Source of the DNA: Acanthaster planci
Lineage: Eukaryota; Echinodermata; Asteroidea; Valvatida; Acanthasteridae
Assembly: GCF_001949145.1 (NCBI RefSeq)
Contig: NW_019091441.1
Location: forward strand, 1,034,407 to 1,098,406
Direction: 5' to 3'
Length of the DNA: 64,000 bases
The translations under genes and the position numbers were made by a program. The notes under the pieces are model-generated. The model ran no database searches and was not told where the DNA came from. It saw only the letters and a list, made by a program, of their open reading frames with translations. This document shows positions 1 to 14,100 of this stretch, one piece after another. Within the stretch, counting starts at the first letter, position 1. Every line of letters starts with the position of its first letter.

Positions 1-197
1 ATTTGATTGAAACAGACAAAATTTGTTTAAAAATTTTATTTATAAAGCTACTGTTTTGGTCCAGCATATTTAAATTTCAACCAGTATGGCATTTTTTCAC
101 CGGGACAATTTGTTGCCAAAGTCAACATTCTTGACAGACAGATTTATTTTCTAGCATGACGTCATCGAGTTTCATCCTTGCTTCATTGCCTCGTCAG

Positions 198-2149
198 GAT
201 GACCACGCTGAATTGGAAGAGGAAGAGGTGGAAAAGTTGGTCGAAGTGACGGATTTCAAACCCACGACCTCGGAGGAAATGCTGCGGTTGTATTTTGAGA
301 ATCCTCGTAAGTCCAGAGGAGGAGACATTGAAGCCTGGGAGAAGGACATCAAATCCGGAGCCATCCGAATCAAGTACAGTGATCCATCAGGTAAGCACAG
401 AAATCTGCCAGGTTACCACACTGACGCGTCTGTCTCTATTATGGATAGGAAACATGCTATCTGTGCAAACAGACCTTTGCGGAGACCTCTGATCAACTAC
501 TGCATATTCTCACTGTGGATTTAGCAATAGATGCTCATCACGTATGTTGATTTAACCACAAACTTGGAAAATTTCAATATGATTTAACTCATGACAAAGT
601 ATAGCTTAAGAGATCAGTGATTTCATTGTACAAGTGGCAAACCTAATGTATGTATAAACTGATTGTCAGTCTCACGGAAATCGTCAGTATGTGGTTGAAG
701 CTACACATACCTAATGGGGCTACATAATTTGTTATGCTTTTTCTGATGTGCAGCAACTATTTTATGAAACAGATACTATCGGACGAAACACCAAAAATCG
801 GGCAAGGTCACCCTGAAGTTACATCTCGATGTCCCATACCCCACCCATGTATCGGTCGATTGAGGATTCTGATCCTTGGGTGTAATTTTTATTTAGTTGC
901 AAAAGCAGTGACAGAGAGAGCTCACAAAGTCGAACGCTGCAATCTGTCAGTGAGGCTGATTGTGAAGAAGAAACCTCGCCCCCGTCCAGTCAAGAAGCGA
1001 TGCCTGTTTCTGAGCGGTATCCCAGACGAATGCAGTTTGGAACATCTGTCGCTTTACCTTGAGAACTGCTCTGGTATGGATGAACCTAGAATTCAGTACG
1101 GTGAGATGCCCGGCACAGCGCTGTGTACATTTCCACAGGACATTCCAGGTAACTATTTGTAAATTAGCCTACTCAGAATTATCTGTTATTAACGCCGAAA
1201 GATTTTGATGCATTATTCAACATGGACACAAATACCAATCAGTTAGTGTAAAATTGATTACAATGCCCTCTTAGATTCCTTGAATATGCATAAAATACCA
1301 CTTTACTGACTTCCATCACTCATAACATAGTAACCAGAGCAAAGTCTTACTTTCTGCTTCTGTGTAACATAGACTTCCAAAAGGTCATAAAGAAAATTTC
1401 TTCGAAGAAGCTGCAGAAAGCCCAAGTGACGGCAGAGGTGGTGCTCGAGTCTGATTGTATCCTTGTGCAAGGTGGTATACGTTTTCTTTCAAAAAATTCC
1501 CATATTCTCTGGAAACAACCAGTAGCATAATTGTGATTGGAAAATTGCCACCCAACCCCGCCTACCTCAGGGCCTGTCATGAGTGGTCGAGATATATGCA
1601 TTTTTCTGCATTTCCTGTTTGGTATTAACTTTTGCGGAAATTTGCTTGCTCCCTGACGATTCGACCCCAATTATCGTTTGCTCCTAAAACATCTTTCATC
1701 TGCAAACGAGGGAATCTTTACCGAGCGTGCACACTATGAAGATCACTTATGTTTTTCACTTTTACCCATGAAAAAGAGTATGGTGGTCCAGAGGCGGAAG
1801 GAAATTTGTCATAATCCACGACGCAAACGCGTGATGCTCAATCTTTTACCTCTGAACCATTTTCATTTAGAACACTCCGCAGGTTTTCCCACTTCGAATA
1901 TACGTAAAAAAAGTGCAAAAGATAATGTACACCACCAATTTCATTGTCTTCACAGCAAATTATTTTTCTTTTAAACGAGAACTAATATTTTCTTGTTTGA
2001 TCGTTTCCTTTGAGGATTGACGAAAGAAGTGTCTTTGGAATTAATCGAGTTATATTTTGACAACAAGAAAAGCGGCGGCGGTGGCGTAAAAAAAGTGCTA
2101 CAAGTAAACGCAAAAGACAAGGCCATTGTCTACTTTGAAGACTGGAACG
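198..2149 (+). CDS. parp14-like: Copy A exons for RRM-like folds (equivalent to RRM2-4 of copy B)
   Basis: Four exons (198-390, 897-1148, 1373-1471, 2015-2149) encode about residues 1-226 of the visible protein. An acidic stretch leads into the fold holding LRLYFENPRKSRGGDIE. A second fold begins near RCLFLSGIPDEC after a basic KKKPRPRP linker. A third begins at SLELIELYFDNKKSGGG. The 'LYF(E/D)NxxKSGGG' pattern matches the RRM-type modules at the N-terminus of PARP14 and PARP10. Introns after all four exons are phase 1. The first exon is almost identical to copy B 28719-28917, whereas the intervening introns show no obvious similarity. The last exon is three bases shorter than its copy B partner (one Lys fewer). 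Confidence 0.8.
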
Positions 2150-5100
2150 GTATGTAACTAGTAAAGAGAATTTTTGCGAAATGCTTTTTTTTTTCAATTT
2201 GCTTCAAAATACTGAGTAAAAACAGCATGAACAAATATAACCATTTAGATGTTTACTTGAGAGAATGTGTTGGAAAGCCTTCCACTTTTGAAAAGGACAA
2301 ATTTATGACTGTGTTGTTTTGAATGTTACTTATGTCAACCGTCAGTCGATTTCCTTGGAAATGAATGTCAAATGTTAAAGAATTTGTTGTAATTTTTTTC
2401 CTAGTTGTGGGTGAGGTATTGTCAAGGAAAGAACCTCACAAGGTGAGCAACACTCTACTGACAGTTGAAGAATACCATGACTGCTTGGGGAGACTTACTT
2501 CATTAGATGCCCCAACTCCACACATTCCGAAGCCGATCTCTGTGATGGTACCAATAAACATCATGGAATTCATCTACAGAAAGGGCCAAGAAACAAAGAA
2601 GAAGTTGGTTGAGGAGTTGAGGAAGGTGAATGCCAGTCTTACCTGGCCTGATGGTGACAAGAAGATGGCTGCTAGACTGGAGCCCCTGGTTGGAGACGGG
2701 CAGCCTCCGTCAGTCTGGATCAACTGGTCTCAATTATGTAGGGAAGCTTTGGCTAGCTTCTTGGATGGATGCATGTCGAAGACAGTTCCTGTACCCACTT
2801 TACTGTGGAAAGAAGCAACCGCAAAACTGGCAAAGATCAGTACTTCTCAGACCTGCTCAGTTGTCCTGGATAGTCCGACTCATTCAGTGCGTCTTGTGGG
2901 AGAGAAGCGAGGCGTTGACGAGGTAGTAACAGACATCAAACAGGTCATCAAGGAGCTGCAGGCTAAGGCTTATCGTGATGCCCAACAGACGAAACAGGAG
3001 ATAGGCTTGACGGTTCACAAGGTCAAGCTCCTCGTGCAATGTGGTGTTCGTCAAAGGATGGAACAGAGGTTCCCAGACCTGAAAATCACGGTTAAGTCAA
3101 CGCAAGGAAAAGAGGCAATTACTTTGGAAGGAAAGAACAAGAATGTGAAGGAAGCAAATTTACTGATGCAAAAATGGATGAACGAACTGAGCAGTGTGGA
3201 ATTTAAGACAGGGAAGACCAAAACGGAGTTCGTTCGCAATGTGAACGACAAAGTTCATGAGATTTGGAGAAAGCAGAGAATCAGTGCTGCATGCGACATT
3301 TCTGAGGACAAGAAGATTACAGTCTATGGTGCCACCCGAGAAGATACCCACCAGGCTAAAAAATTCATTGAAGATAGGATACAAGATGATACGATTTCTA
3401 TCAACGGGCGAGCTGTGGCAGTTGCTCTAAAATGTCAGAGTGGACTTCAGCTCATTGATGGCATTAACCAGAAGAAATTGGCTGTGGTTAATGTCAATTA
3501 TGAATCAGGTAATTACTGGAACCGTATAACTGGCCCTATTATTGATTTGTAGATATTCGTATTTAAATGAAAGACATCAACATTTGCATGATGTGATTAT
3601 ATTATGACAATAAAATTTTGGACAATATTGCTTGTTCTGCAGGATGTTTAGAGCTTGCTGGGTTCCGGAACGAGTTGAAAGAAACCAAGCAGTGCATTCT
3701 ATCATTCTTTAAGGACACTGTTAGAATGAAGGACGCCATTCGCACCAGCAGAAGTAAAGTTCGTCTGATCGACTCATTCCACAGGCATGAAGTAACCAAT
3801 TTTACCGCAAAGCGCCGTAAAGATGACGTCATCATCAGGCCACAAATGAGTGGACCCAGCAAGGGGTTCCTCTTGGAGAGTAACGAGACAGGCCTTGATG
3901 CTGCAAGAAAATTTATCACGCAGCTCCTGGCGAAGATCAAGGAGAAACGCTATCCCGTTTCCAAGATCGGAATGGCCCAGCTCTTCCGGGAAACGAAGGG
4001 AAAGAACTTTCTGAAATCTGTGGAGAAGAAGCTCAAGTGTGTGATCGATATAGTCGGCGATGAAGAGGATGACATCGAGGAAGGCAGCAATGCAAGTCAA
4101 TCTCCAGGAACCACCGAGGTACTGTGCAAGATAACTCTTCCTGACGGCTGCACTTTGAGAGTGTGCAAAGGTGACTTGACGAAGCAGATTGTAGACTGCA
4201 TCGTGAATGCTGCAAATGAAGATCTTAAACACATTGGGGGCTTAGCAGGTGCCATCCTTCAGGCTGGTATGTAGACAGACCGTGTTAAGGAAATATTGTG
4301 TTTCATGTTATGTCTTTCAGGGATCTGGGCTTATCATTAAAAGCTGTTTTTCTAAAATGTACATGCACAGGGTTTGTTATACGGAGCGATGACTTTTTTA
4401 AATGAAGGCCGAATAGGAACAAGAAATTACATTTTCTTCAGAACAAACATTTCTTAAAAAGGCAACCCACACATAGTCGTATTACTTGTAAAACTTTTGT
4501 TCAAAATGCATCATTTATCGATTTTCTTTTTAAATTTCCTTTCTTTAGGTGGAAAAATAATTCAGACTGAGTCAAATCAGATACTGAAGCACAAGGGTCG
4601 TCGGTTGTCTGTTGGGGAACCCGTTTGCACTTCCAGTGGCAAGCTGCCCTGCAAGAAAGTCATCCACGTGGCAGGACCGAGATGGTCGCAGTGGCCGAAG
4701 AGAAACACGCCAGAACCACGCAACGAACCAACCAACGAAGAGAGTCTCCTCTTTCGTGGCGTCTTGGCTTGCCTTAAGTTGGCGGATGAGCTGGGATTCC
4801 AGTCCATTGCCATACCTGCAATTAGCACTGGAGTGTTTGGCTTCCCCGTCCATCTTGCTGCAGTGCAGATTGTCGACGCAGTTGCAGAGTTTTGTCAAAA
4901 GAAGCCAAACACCAGTCTGACAGAGATAAGTCTTACCAACCACGACCAGCCAACCTGTAATGCGATGAGAAGAGTCGTAATGGATAAGTGTGGGCATCTT
5001 TTCAAAACAGAACCTACTCCTGATAATGTAACAGGTGAAACTGTCAAATAATCAAGTCGGAAGAAAAATTGTAAACTTAACTCGTACATGTATATCTCTT

Positions 5101-8100
5101 TCCATCATCCAGTGTAATTTGTATCCTAACATACCCAGCAAGATATGGGACGAAGGGTACCCACCCCCAAATGTCCAACCCGAGAGTATGGTTACCTAAC
5201 GCATCCCCCTAGATGTCTGTGAAGAATTCCTGAGATTCCGCTCAAACAATGACCAACACAAGGAAAGGGGGATGCTCTCCATACCATATCTTGCGGCATA
5301 TGTATCCTAAGCCTGTTTCGGAAAAAAGACAACACTTTTTGTCGTCTTTGTTGTGTAAAAACTCTACAGGTGCTCGAGATGCGTCAACATCCACTGATGA
5401 AACAGCTGCGGGAACAATGTTATTTACTTCAACCGGACCAAACATCCTGAAGACAAGGGAAGGCGTCACCGTTACAATGAAAAAAGGAAGCATCACAGAA
5501 GAACAGGTAAAAGCCAAGTAAGCCCTGATGGTTAGTAGATACACTTTAAGTCCCCAGCAAACGACATCAGCTTCTTCAGATATTTTTAAACTTTTGCAAA
5601 TTATTTTTAGGGTTTCTTTCCATTCAATGCAAGTTTATTAAAGTAAAGTCGTAAGAATATATCCGTATGTCCCACTTAGCCTTGTTAACTTTTAATTTTA
5701 ATTTGTTTTATTTCAAACGCTTTTGACTTTTATTCTAATGCAGATTTCCGGGTGGAAAGCCCCACTGTTGCATGGATTTGTTTTAAAAAAAGAAAACTGT
5801 TATGATGTACTGTTGTAGAATGCCTTTTTCTAAGTGATGTTGTTATTAGTACACGATGGTAAGCCAACCAGCAACCCCTCCCAGCAATGTTTCAATAAGA
5901 AAATTTTGGTTTCACAATTGCAACAGAAAGACGGATGCACTGAATAGTGCTGAATTGCATTACAGCAACAGTGCCTTCAGTTGTAAGGAAAAGCACCGAC
6001 TATTTAGTTTCAATAAAAAAAACCTTTCAATACACCTATACCCTAAAGGGATGCCCCAAAGGGATGCAAGATGGTGTTTATACACCGAAGAGGAATGCAT
6101 AATTCCACAAAATGAACCCTTTATCGAATGAACCTTTTATCGAAGTAAACCAATTGTAATGTGTATTTGAATTTAACAATGATAATTGAAGAGCAGTGTC
6201 ATTCAATGGGGACAGAACTTCAATTTTTCGTATAGATTTAGTATTCTTTTTTGCAAGGAGCTGGTAATAATTCAAGGTATATAATTATACAGTTACTTTT
6301 CAATGGAAAATGAAATGTTTTCATAACATTTTCTTTGAACACTTCGCAGGCTGATGTAATCGTGAACTCATCGGCCAATAGTTTAAACCTGGATGCTGGC
6401 TTGGTGTCACGGGCCATATTGGAAGCTGCTGGGCCAGATCTGCAACGAGAATGCAATGAGGTAATAGCAGCTCGTGGCAATATATCAGCAGGTTCCTTCG
6501 TGGAAACTGGATCAGCCGCTTTGTCCTATTGCAAGAAAATCTTTCACTGTGTCTTAGACGGATACCACTCAAACACGTCAGGAAAGGTAAGAGCTGACTG
6601 AGAAAATAATTCCACATGGTAACTAAGCTGATGAAAAGGAATAAAATATTGCGTTTTTGGATGTGACGACTAGAGAGATTTACTAAGTATGCTGAATACA
6701 TATAGCTTTCGTTGTTTTGTTTTTTATACAAAATGCTATATTTTTTCATTTCCTTTTCTATTCAGTAGATTGGAATCAATTTTTCCTGGAAATGTATAAA
6801 GATACAAATGAACAGGAAGAGGTTTAGCACATTGTAATATCGCAACAGTTTAGCATAGCAGATGCTAACTGAGACTTTACCGATCATGTAATGGTAGTTT
6901 TGGACTTCAACAGCCAAATCAATTTTAGATATCAGGCTCTTTTAAGTTTATAGTAAAAAAAATTAAGGATAACCTTTTTATTTCAAAGAAAAAAGTCCTA
7001 TGGATTTTTTTATCCTTATGTTTAGGGTTGTAACGTAAATACATGAGTAGATTTTGATGCTTGAAAAATGTATATGCTCCATTTATTCATATACGGAAGT
7101 AACTGGCTTTTGCCAACTACATTTACTCACGTTAGTTAATCTACAAAATTGTTATCACACAAGATGAATAGTCGGTACGAAATTAGTTGAGAAGTGATCA
7201 GTAATAATAATAAAGCGTGAGCAATACCTAATATTGTTACTGAGATCCCACTCTATGTGAGTTGTGCATTAATATCTACTTCCCGTACAACTCATCGGAG
7301 AGAACTATGGTCCTTAGTTGAGTTTGGCAGCAGACTTCCTCTTGCACGAGTTTTTGTTTATTTGGCCAATGAACTGCTGCGATTCTCATTACAGTCCTTA
7401 GCGACCCTCGTCCAAAGTTTACTGAAGCAAGCCGAAACCCTGAAAATGGTTTCCATGGCAATACCAGCACTTGGCACAGGCAACCTAAACTACCCACCTG
7501 ATGTCACTGCTCGGGTCATGTACGAAGCAGTCGTAACATTCAGTAGCCAACATCCAAATGCTGTTCTGAAAGACATCCGATTCGTCGTGTACGACAAAGA
7601 TACGAAGACCATTAAGGTATAATATCAGAGAGTACCTTCTGTATTACGTGTATACGACCGCAGTTATTTCGATTAAACCAGCTTCGAATGGTTAGAGAAC
7701 GTTGCTGAAGAGACATGAGTACGGCCATCTTGAGAGCAAATTAAAGGAGCTGTTCATCCATTGCACTACAAGTTTCTAATTAGTTAACATGCGTTGCTAT
7801 GCTTATGGTGTCAAATTGCAACGAAAGAAAGAATGTTTCCAGAAAATCGTCCTTTGACACTAAATTGGTTTTTTCTTCATCCTAGGGTTTTGAGGATGAA
7901 ATCGAACGCCTTACCTCAGGGGCAGTGAGAGGAGCAGCTGCACCTGCCTTCACTCAGAGGAGATTGAAAAAAGCAGTCTCGACATCAGCCCGTAATTGTC
8001 GTTAAATATTAGTCTCATAAAAAACGTCTTGTACTAATCAAAACGTCTTCCTGCAAAACCATTCCCCTTTTTTCACATGAGGGAAAAGTTCAGATGTTGG

Positions 8101-11100
8101 CAAGGCAGGGTTTGTTCAGTTTAATTCCATACTGGACATAAATTTAAGACCCCTGTATTTTAACAAAAGGAAAACTGCAGCATTTATTTGAATGACAGAG
8201 GATTCAATGGAAGTTTCATCCCAAGTTAATGAACCCTTGTGTTTGTTGGTCTGTCCTTACATGTCTCCCACTGCAACTCATCTTGAAAACTGGCGCGAAC
8301 TTAAAGTCATCAGCCCAACTATAAAGGGAAATGCTTGCAGTTGGAATGCTCTGTAAGCCAAACATCGTGTCTACTAATCTTGGTGCATTGTTCACGACAT
8401 GTTTCGAGCTGTTTACCTCAGGGTAGGCAACAATCGCATTTACGTTTATTCTTGTTCAATCTTAGTTGAGAAGCGAAATTCGCTCTCTCCGATGATCCGG
8501 GACTCGACCGGGGTATTACACAGCAAGATCGGGCCGGTATGTCTGCAGGTCTGCCAAGGGGATCTGGTAAATGAAACAAGTCAGGCCATCGTGAACAGCG
8601 TTGGACAAAAACTGGGTCTTCAAGGTTTGTCATAAGATATTTAAGTAAGAACGATACAGTGCCACAGCACTTATAACAGCTTGCCCATTGGACTACACTG
8701 CGGGAAAACACTGTCAGAAGCGTTTAAGCAGTAACCCAACTTAGTAGCCACTGATATTTTTACAACAATCTGTGTTGCCAATTTGCCTCCGTCAACTCCG
8801 TCAAATTAAGTTATGATTGATTTCATCATTATTTGCCACTTTTTTTTTAAATTGAAAGTAAACTCGTTAGGCTGAAAAGACCCGATGCCTAAAAAAGGTG
8901 GTCAGCAGTATACTCCGTTCGTCTTCGCCACTCTATGGTGAAAGCTGGAAAAAATACGTCATTCTTTTTTCACGGAGAAGAGCTCATTTTCTGCGGCACC
9001 TTTCACTGAATTAGTCCCTGTTGATCACCATCCAGTTTGGAAGTTCCCTTTTTACCTGTGGAAGAGATGCGCTCTGAATTATTCAACATATTTTTGCAAA
9101 TAATGGGAGAAAAGCTATCATATCTTGTTTGTTATTTGTTGGCACTATTATACAGTATTTCTCGTCCCTCCAGTAGTAGAAATTGCCACATTTTCAAAGA
9201 TGAGATAACAATTGGGGAAACTAGTTTGCCCAGCCTTTGCTTCAAAGCAGCGTTTTTACTGTGTGTATGGCATCATTATATAGGAATCGCAGTGGCGGTC
9301 AATTCACATGGGAATTGCATGAGCTTGAGAAACGGCCCAGTTTATGGCCAAGTCATGGTAATCACCATGGGCGTGAATCCGGGAGATGTGTATTTATCCC
9401 CCACTTTTTGGGACTAGTGAATCCTCCCCCCCCCCCCACTTTTTTGTGGTGAGCACAAAATTTAAACGGATTGTGAAGAGTTTTCAGAGTTTCGGCGAAA
9501 GACTCTTAACATTCATTATCACTCAAAAAGGGACTAGTTGTTGAAATGCCATAAATATGCCATTCTGAATGCATAAAACAGATATAAATCCATATCGTGA
9601 ACATCGACCTCTATCTATGTAGAATCATATGGTGTCCCCCCCCACCTTTCCCAAAATCCCATCCCCCAATTTCCGGCACAGATATAAGCCGCTGATAATC
9701 ACCCTCACTGCTTTCCGTTTCATTTCTGTTAAGTCAACTAAAGAGTTTCAGTAAAAATCACGCTGGGTTACTGTAACCATACCGTTTACAGGTCCTGTGT
9801 CTACCGCTCTCTTGGCTGCTGGAGGTGATAAGATCAGGGAGGAATGTGATGCTCACCGCGCTAAGGGTAGGTGTATTTGTTAAAATGTTTTATCTTATAA
9901 CTCGGATCAGGTGAAGGGTGTGTGCTTGTAGTATTCTCATAAAATTGATTGATAGATCTTCTTGTGGACTCTTTTCACTGCATTACATGTACATATTGAA
10001 ATGGTTTCACTTAGCACCACGTTTTATTTTGGCAGACAAAAAAAAATCATGCTATTGAAGAGATTTGTTTTTACCCGTACTTTCTCCTGTAGATCCGACA
10101 AAAAAACTGCATGTCACCAGTGCTGGTGAATTACCCTGTGATCTCATTTTCCATGTTGTTACTCCCACAACTCCTGCGGAAGTTAAGGATGCCGTGGCCA
10201 AGACGCTACATGAAGCAGAAGAAAGAAAAGTGAAATCTATCTCTTTCCCTGCGCTGGGAACAGGTACAATTGGGCTATTCTTTTCGTGTGGATGGAATGA
10301 GCTGTCAGTGCTTTGCATTAATCAAACAGACGACGGTAGTTGATCATTCATATCCGCAGGTGTCCTCGCTAAGCTTTATATTTGTTTACTATTTTGCCAA
10401 TGCCGTAAAAAACTGTTGGTTATTCAGGAAACATCCAACTACCTTTTTTTACAAAATTTAAATCACACTTCAAGGAGTTATAAGTAAACTTGAAAGGAAG
10501 CTGGATTCATATGCCAAACAACCGGGCCAAGTATTACTTCCTTCGTTTTTTTTATTTTGCCTTTTGTACCGATATGTATATTTTGTTTACACTTCAACGG
10601 AAGATTGGTTCTACATACTATTCGAATCATTTGATACACTAGAAGGTCAGATATTCATTATATTCAGTAATTTGAGCTGATTTGGCGCAAACAGTACTGC
10701 TGAAGAATGAGAAATAGCTTTATGGGTTCCCGAGTCACAGAGGAAAGCCTCGTTTTGCAGTGGCCAACCGTCTTGTTGGACAGTCTCAACGTAAGTGCCA
10801 CACCCTAGGATTTCACCTAGGCTTTCGTGTACTATTAAAAAGCGGTTGACCGTAAGCCCCCTTTGCTTGTGCATATTGAGCAAAAGCTGTTGCGTAATCC
10901 TGCTTCCACGGGTGCATGGTGAAAGCGGAGATTGAACGCTTTTGCCTTCACTGATAACGATGACTCGTGTCCCATAAATTCAAGTTATGTTGTTTTAAGA
11001 TTAATCTTTTCTTTATGGCCATGCAAGCTCAGGCCGATTTGTTGATATTTTGCATTTAGGTTATCAATTAGGTCAGGCAGTTGCTTCTTTAGCCAGCGCC

Positions 11101-14100
11101 ATGTTGGCAGCCATCGGAGAGTTTGCCTGTAGGGAGCCTAAGCCTCGTCACCTGCAACTCATTCGCCTGGTCATCTTCAAACCAGAAATGTTCCCTCAGT
11201 GTGAAGATGCTTTGAAACAGGGGGGTCGTTCTTACACAGATAAGACGAGTCTTCTCTCCAAAGGCACAGGTAAGAAGAAACTTGGTATGTCTTTCTGGGC
11301 ATATGTGTTCACCAAGGGTAAACGCTTAGATGCAAACTGGCTTATTTCAGTCTGTTATGCCCCTTTAATATTTTGGCTTTCCAACGTATGGAGAAATTAC
11401 AAACATTCTGAAGCAGTAAGCGGAGTTATTTACACACTGAAAACAAGAATGCGTTATCATTTAATACAGTTCAGAAATAGAACCTGGATTCATTTCAAGC
11501 ATTGTAAGATATTCTTTGATGTCCATATTAATAGTTGATTTGATTCGACAGACATGACAAAGTCCCTCATGCCAGGGGCAGCTACTGACGAAACATCCAC
11601 CGATAAAGCCCCGGATGAAACAATTCTGCTGCAAATCTTTGCCCTGGATCAAGCCACCATTCAGAAAGCAACGGACAAGATAGATAAGTTCCAGTCTGAG
11701 GAGTTCACATCCGAGGTAGGATTTTTCAAAAACGAGTGAATGCCCTGTCGAAGGTTAAAACCAGAGAGAGAGAGAGAGAGGGGGGGCGACACTGACAGCA
11801 CAACGCTAAAGGTCTAAAAGGTTGGCACATATTCAAATGTAAATCACGGCACGTGCGTGCTTCACGCCATTTACGTATGTAGACNNNNNNNNNNNNNNNN
11901 NNNNNNNNNNNNNNNNNNNNNNNNNNNNNNNNNNNNNNNNNNNNNNNNNNNNNNNNNNNNTTGGACATGTTGGGGGGGTACCCCTTGGTCTCAGTTCTTG
12001 CTGGGTATACACTTACAACACCACGCTAAAGGTCTAAAAGGTTGGCACATATTCAAATGTATATCACGGCATGTGCCTGCGTATGTAGACTACTCAGTGC
12101 ATGCGCTCTTAGGTCGTCGTTGCGAAGTATATAAGTACCCTTTCCAGTTAACCAATCACTGAGTTCACACTGTGGCAATGAGAAGATCGTGGAGACTAGA
12201 TAGAATCAACGTGCGACATTCGTCTCTCGTTCGTTTCTGTTGTTGGCAGCTGTTGTTTTTCATTTCTAACCACGAGCAAGAAAAATGGCACCTGGTGTCA
12301 TGTCAGTTGACGTCAGATCTGATAGAGTCATCGTTGAATTGGCATTGGTCGATCAAGGCCATAATTTTTTTTTCTGGCTATCACTTCGGCCCGTCGTCCG
12401 TCAGCAGTTGTTGGAAGTAACATTCACACAGAAACCTGACCTGTTTACTTCTATGAGAGGGCACCAGCAGGTAGAGGTTCATTGTTTCTGAGAGCAATTA
12501 TAAGAAAGTGACTAATATTGATGACAACAGTGGCAAAATATGCTTCATTTACACGCATATCACACGCTTGCATTACATTTTCCTTGTAATGAGAAATATT
12601 AGGGCCTGTGTAGATTTCTAATTTACAAAAGCAATGTAGATTCTTTGGTAACAAAAAACTGCAAACTGAAATCTTTTTACTTTGCATGCTAAAATACATA
12701 GTAAGATTATTTTACGGTCAACTCTTTTTCAATGTTACTTCATCAAAGGATGTACCAGATAAGCTTGGAATGATTACGAAAATGACCGAGGAAGAACAAG
12801 CCGAGCTCAAAATCATTGAAAGGAAGTACAAGGTAAGTATACTTTTTGGTTCTTAATTCTCATGAAAATTGTTTTGGTACAGCGAGTGATTATGATTATG
12901 CACAACAAATAGTGATGAACAGTGGCATACTTATAGTCATCACGCTGGACTACTTCCCCTGCACACCCGAGGTGTCGGGACGAGTATAGATAGACATGCG
13001 CAGTATTGGGCAATAAACGAACGGTCTTGGGTTAGTGAAGGTCATTCAGCGATTAAATTTAGCAATTCAAGCAGTCAAAAGCACCGGAATCCACGGACAC
13101 ATCTGACCTTTATGTCACTTAACTTACCAGACTTGAGCCAGAATGCCTCTACATGGAACGATTTTTCTGGATTAATTAATTACAATGGCATCATCTCTCT
13201 CTGCAGTTCAACAAAAGGCGCCTTTCCATATGCGCGTCAATACTTGCGCCAAGCGTTGCAAATCCGCCCTAAGTCGCCATGTTTTCACATGGAACTGTGG
13301 GTAACCAGTTCATAAGTGACTTCGTCACAAAGGCGGACGCCCGACGATTTGCAGGCTCTCATTGGACAATCGTTGAAGTTGCGCGTTAACTTCCGGTTCC
13401 GTTTAAACGGCGATCAATGCATGTAAACCGGGCGTGGTTTAAACTGAAGTGACGTCACACTTACAAACCGGATAGGAAGTAAGCATGATCTGTCTCGTTA
13501 GTGTCAAATTGAACGCAGTCGCGCTTACAGGAGTGAGCGTGTGGGGAGGTATTCGAACGCGCTGAACAGTGTAATGAAGTTACCATGCATGCGTGCTAGC
13601 ATTTACCAATCAGGGAGGCGAATTGCCTGGCCAGTTGCTTGCTTATTGTATTTGGTTTCAGAGCAGGTAAATGCAGACTTCGGGCTTAGTTTTGAAATCA
13701 CGTAAAAGAGACCCAGAAAACATCGCTGATTACCCTCCGACGATACCTTATTATATGGAAACGCTCGACGTAGACATTTGGGAAGGTTTGAAGAACTTTG
13801 CAGGCTGTCTTGTAACGTCAACATGCTTGGCCACAACCAAGACTAACTCTTTGCAGTCATTTTGACATCAGTTTTGCAAAAATCAAACGTACCATGCTCG
13901 CGCATCGCGCATTTTCCCAAGACTGTTCCGCCAAAAGTCTATACTTTTTTTCGCTGCGGTGCTCAATGCACGCCTACTGGCACACATGTAGCCATGAACT
14001 TCCGGCTGAGTTCAAACTTCACATTTGCAATGGTAAGGAGAGTTTGTACATTCCTGCCAAGTTTTTAAAAAAATCCGGCTTGGCACAGCCGGGTTCTTGG

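Larger units (their letters stand above)
11797..12093. repeat. Direct duplication spanning the gap
   Basis: Sequence beginning ACGCTAAAGGTCTAAAAGG and ending GTATGTAGAC occurs at about 11802-11884 and again at about 12023-12090, with small differences. Between them lie the N run and a MITE end. It could be a true duplication or two alleles placed in series by the assembler. Confidence 0.7.

Noticed and set aside
734-1162. Independent start at 734 for a 142-codon protein
   Set aside because: Residues before 897 are intron; the exon begins after the AG at 895-896, as shown by copy B.
1347-1670. 107-codon minus-strand open frame
   Set aside because: Overlaps a phase-consistent PARP A exon on the other strand and intron sequence; no conserved counterpart.
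3774-4232. 152-codon minus-strand open frame
   Set aside because: It lies opposite a real PARP A exon; the same antisense frame appears opposite the matching PARP B exon, so it is a shadow of the coding strand.
4572-4997. 141-codon minus-strand open frame
   Set aside because: Antisense of the macrodomain 1 exon; no family features.
4120-7991. Viral origin of the macrodomains
   Set aside because: The domains sit in conserved exons within a PARP14 architecture with WWE and catalytic domains, so they are host macrodomains.
9037-9417. 126-codon open frame in an intron
   Set aside because: No similarity in copy B, no family features, ends in low-complexity repeat.
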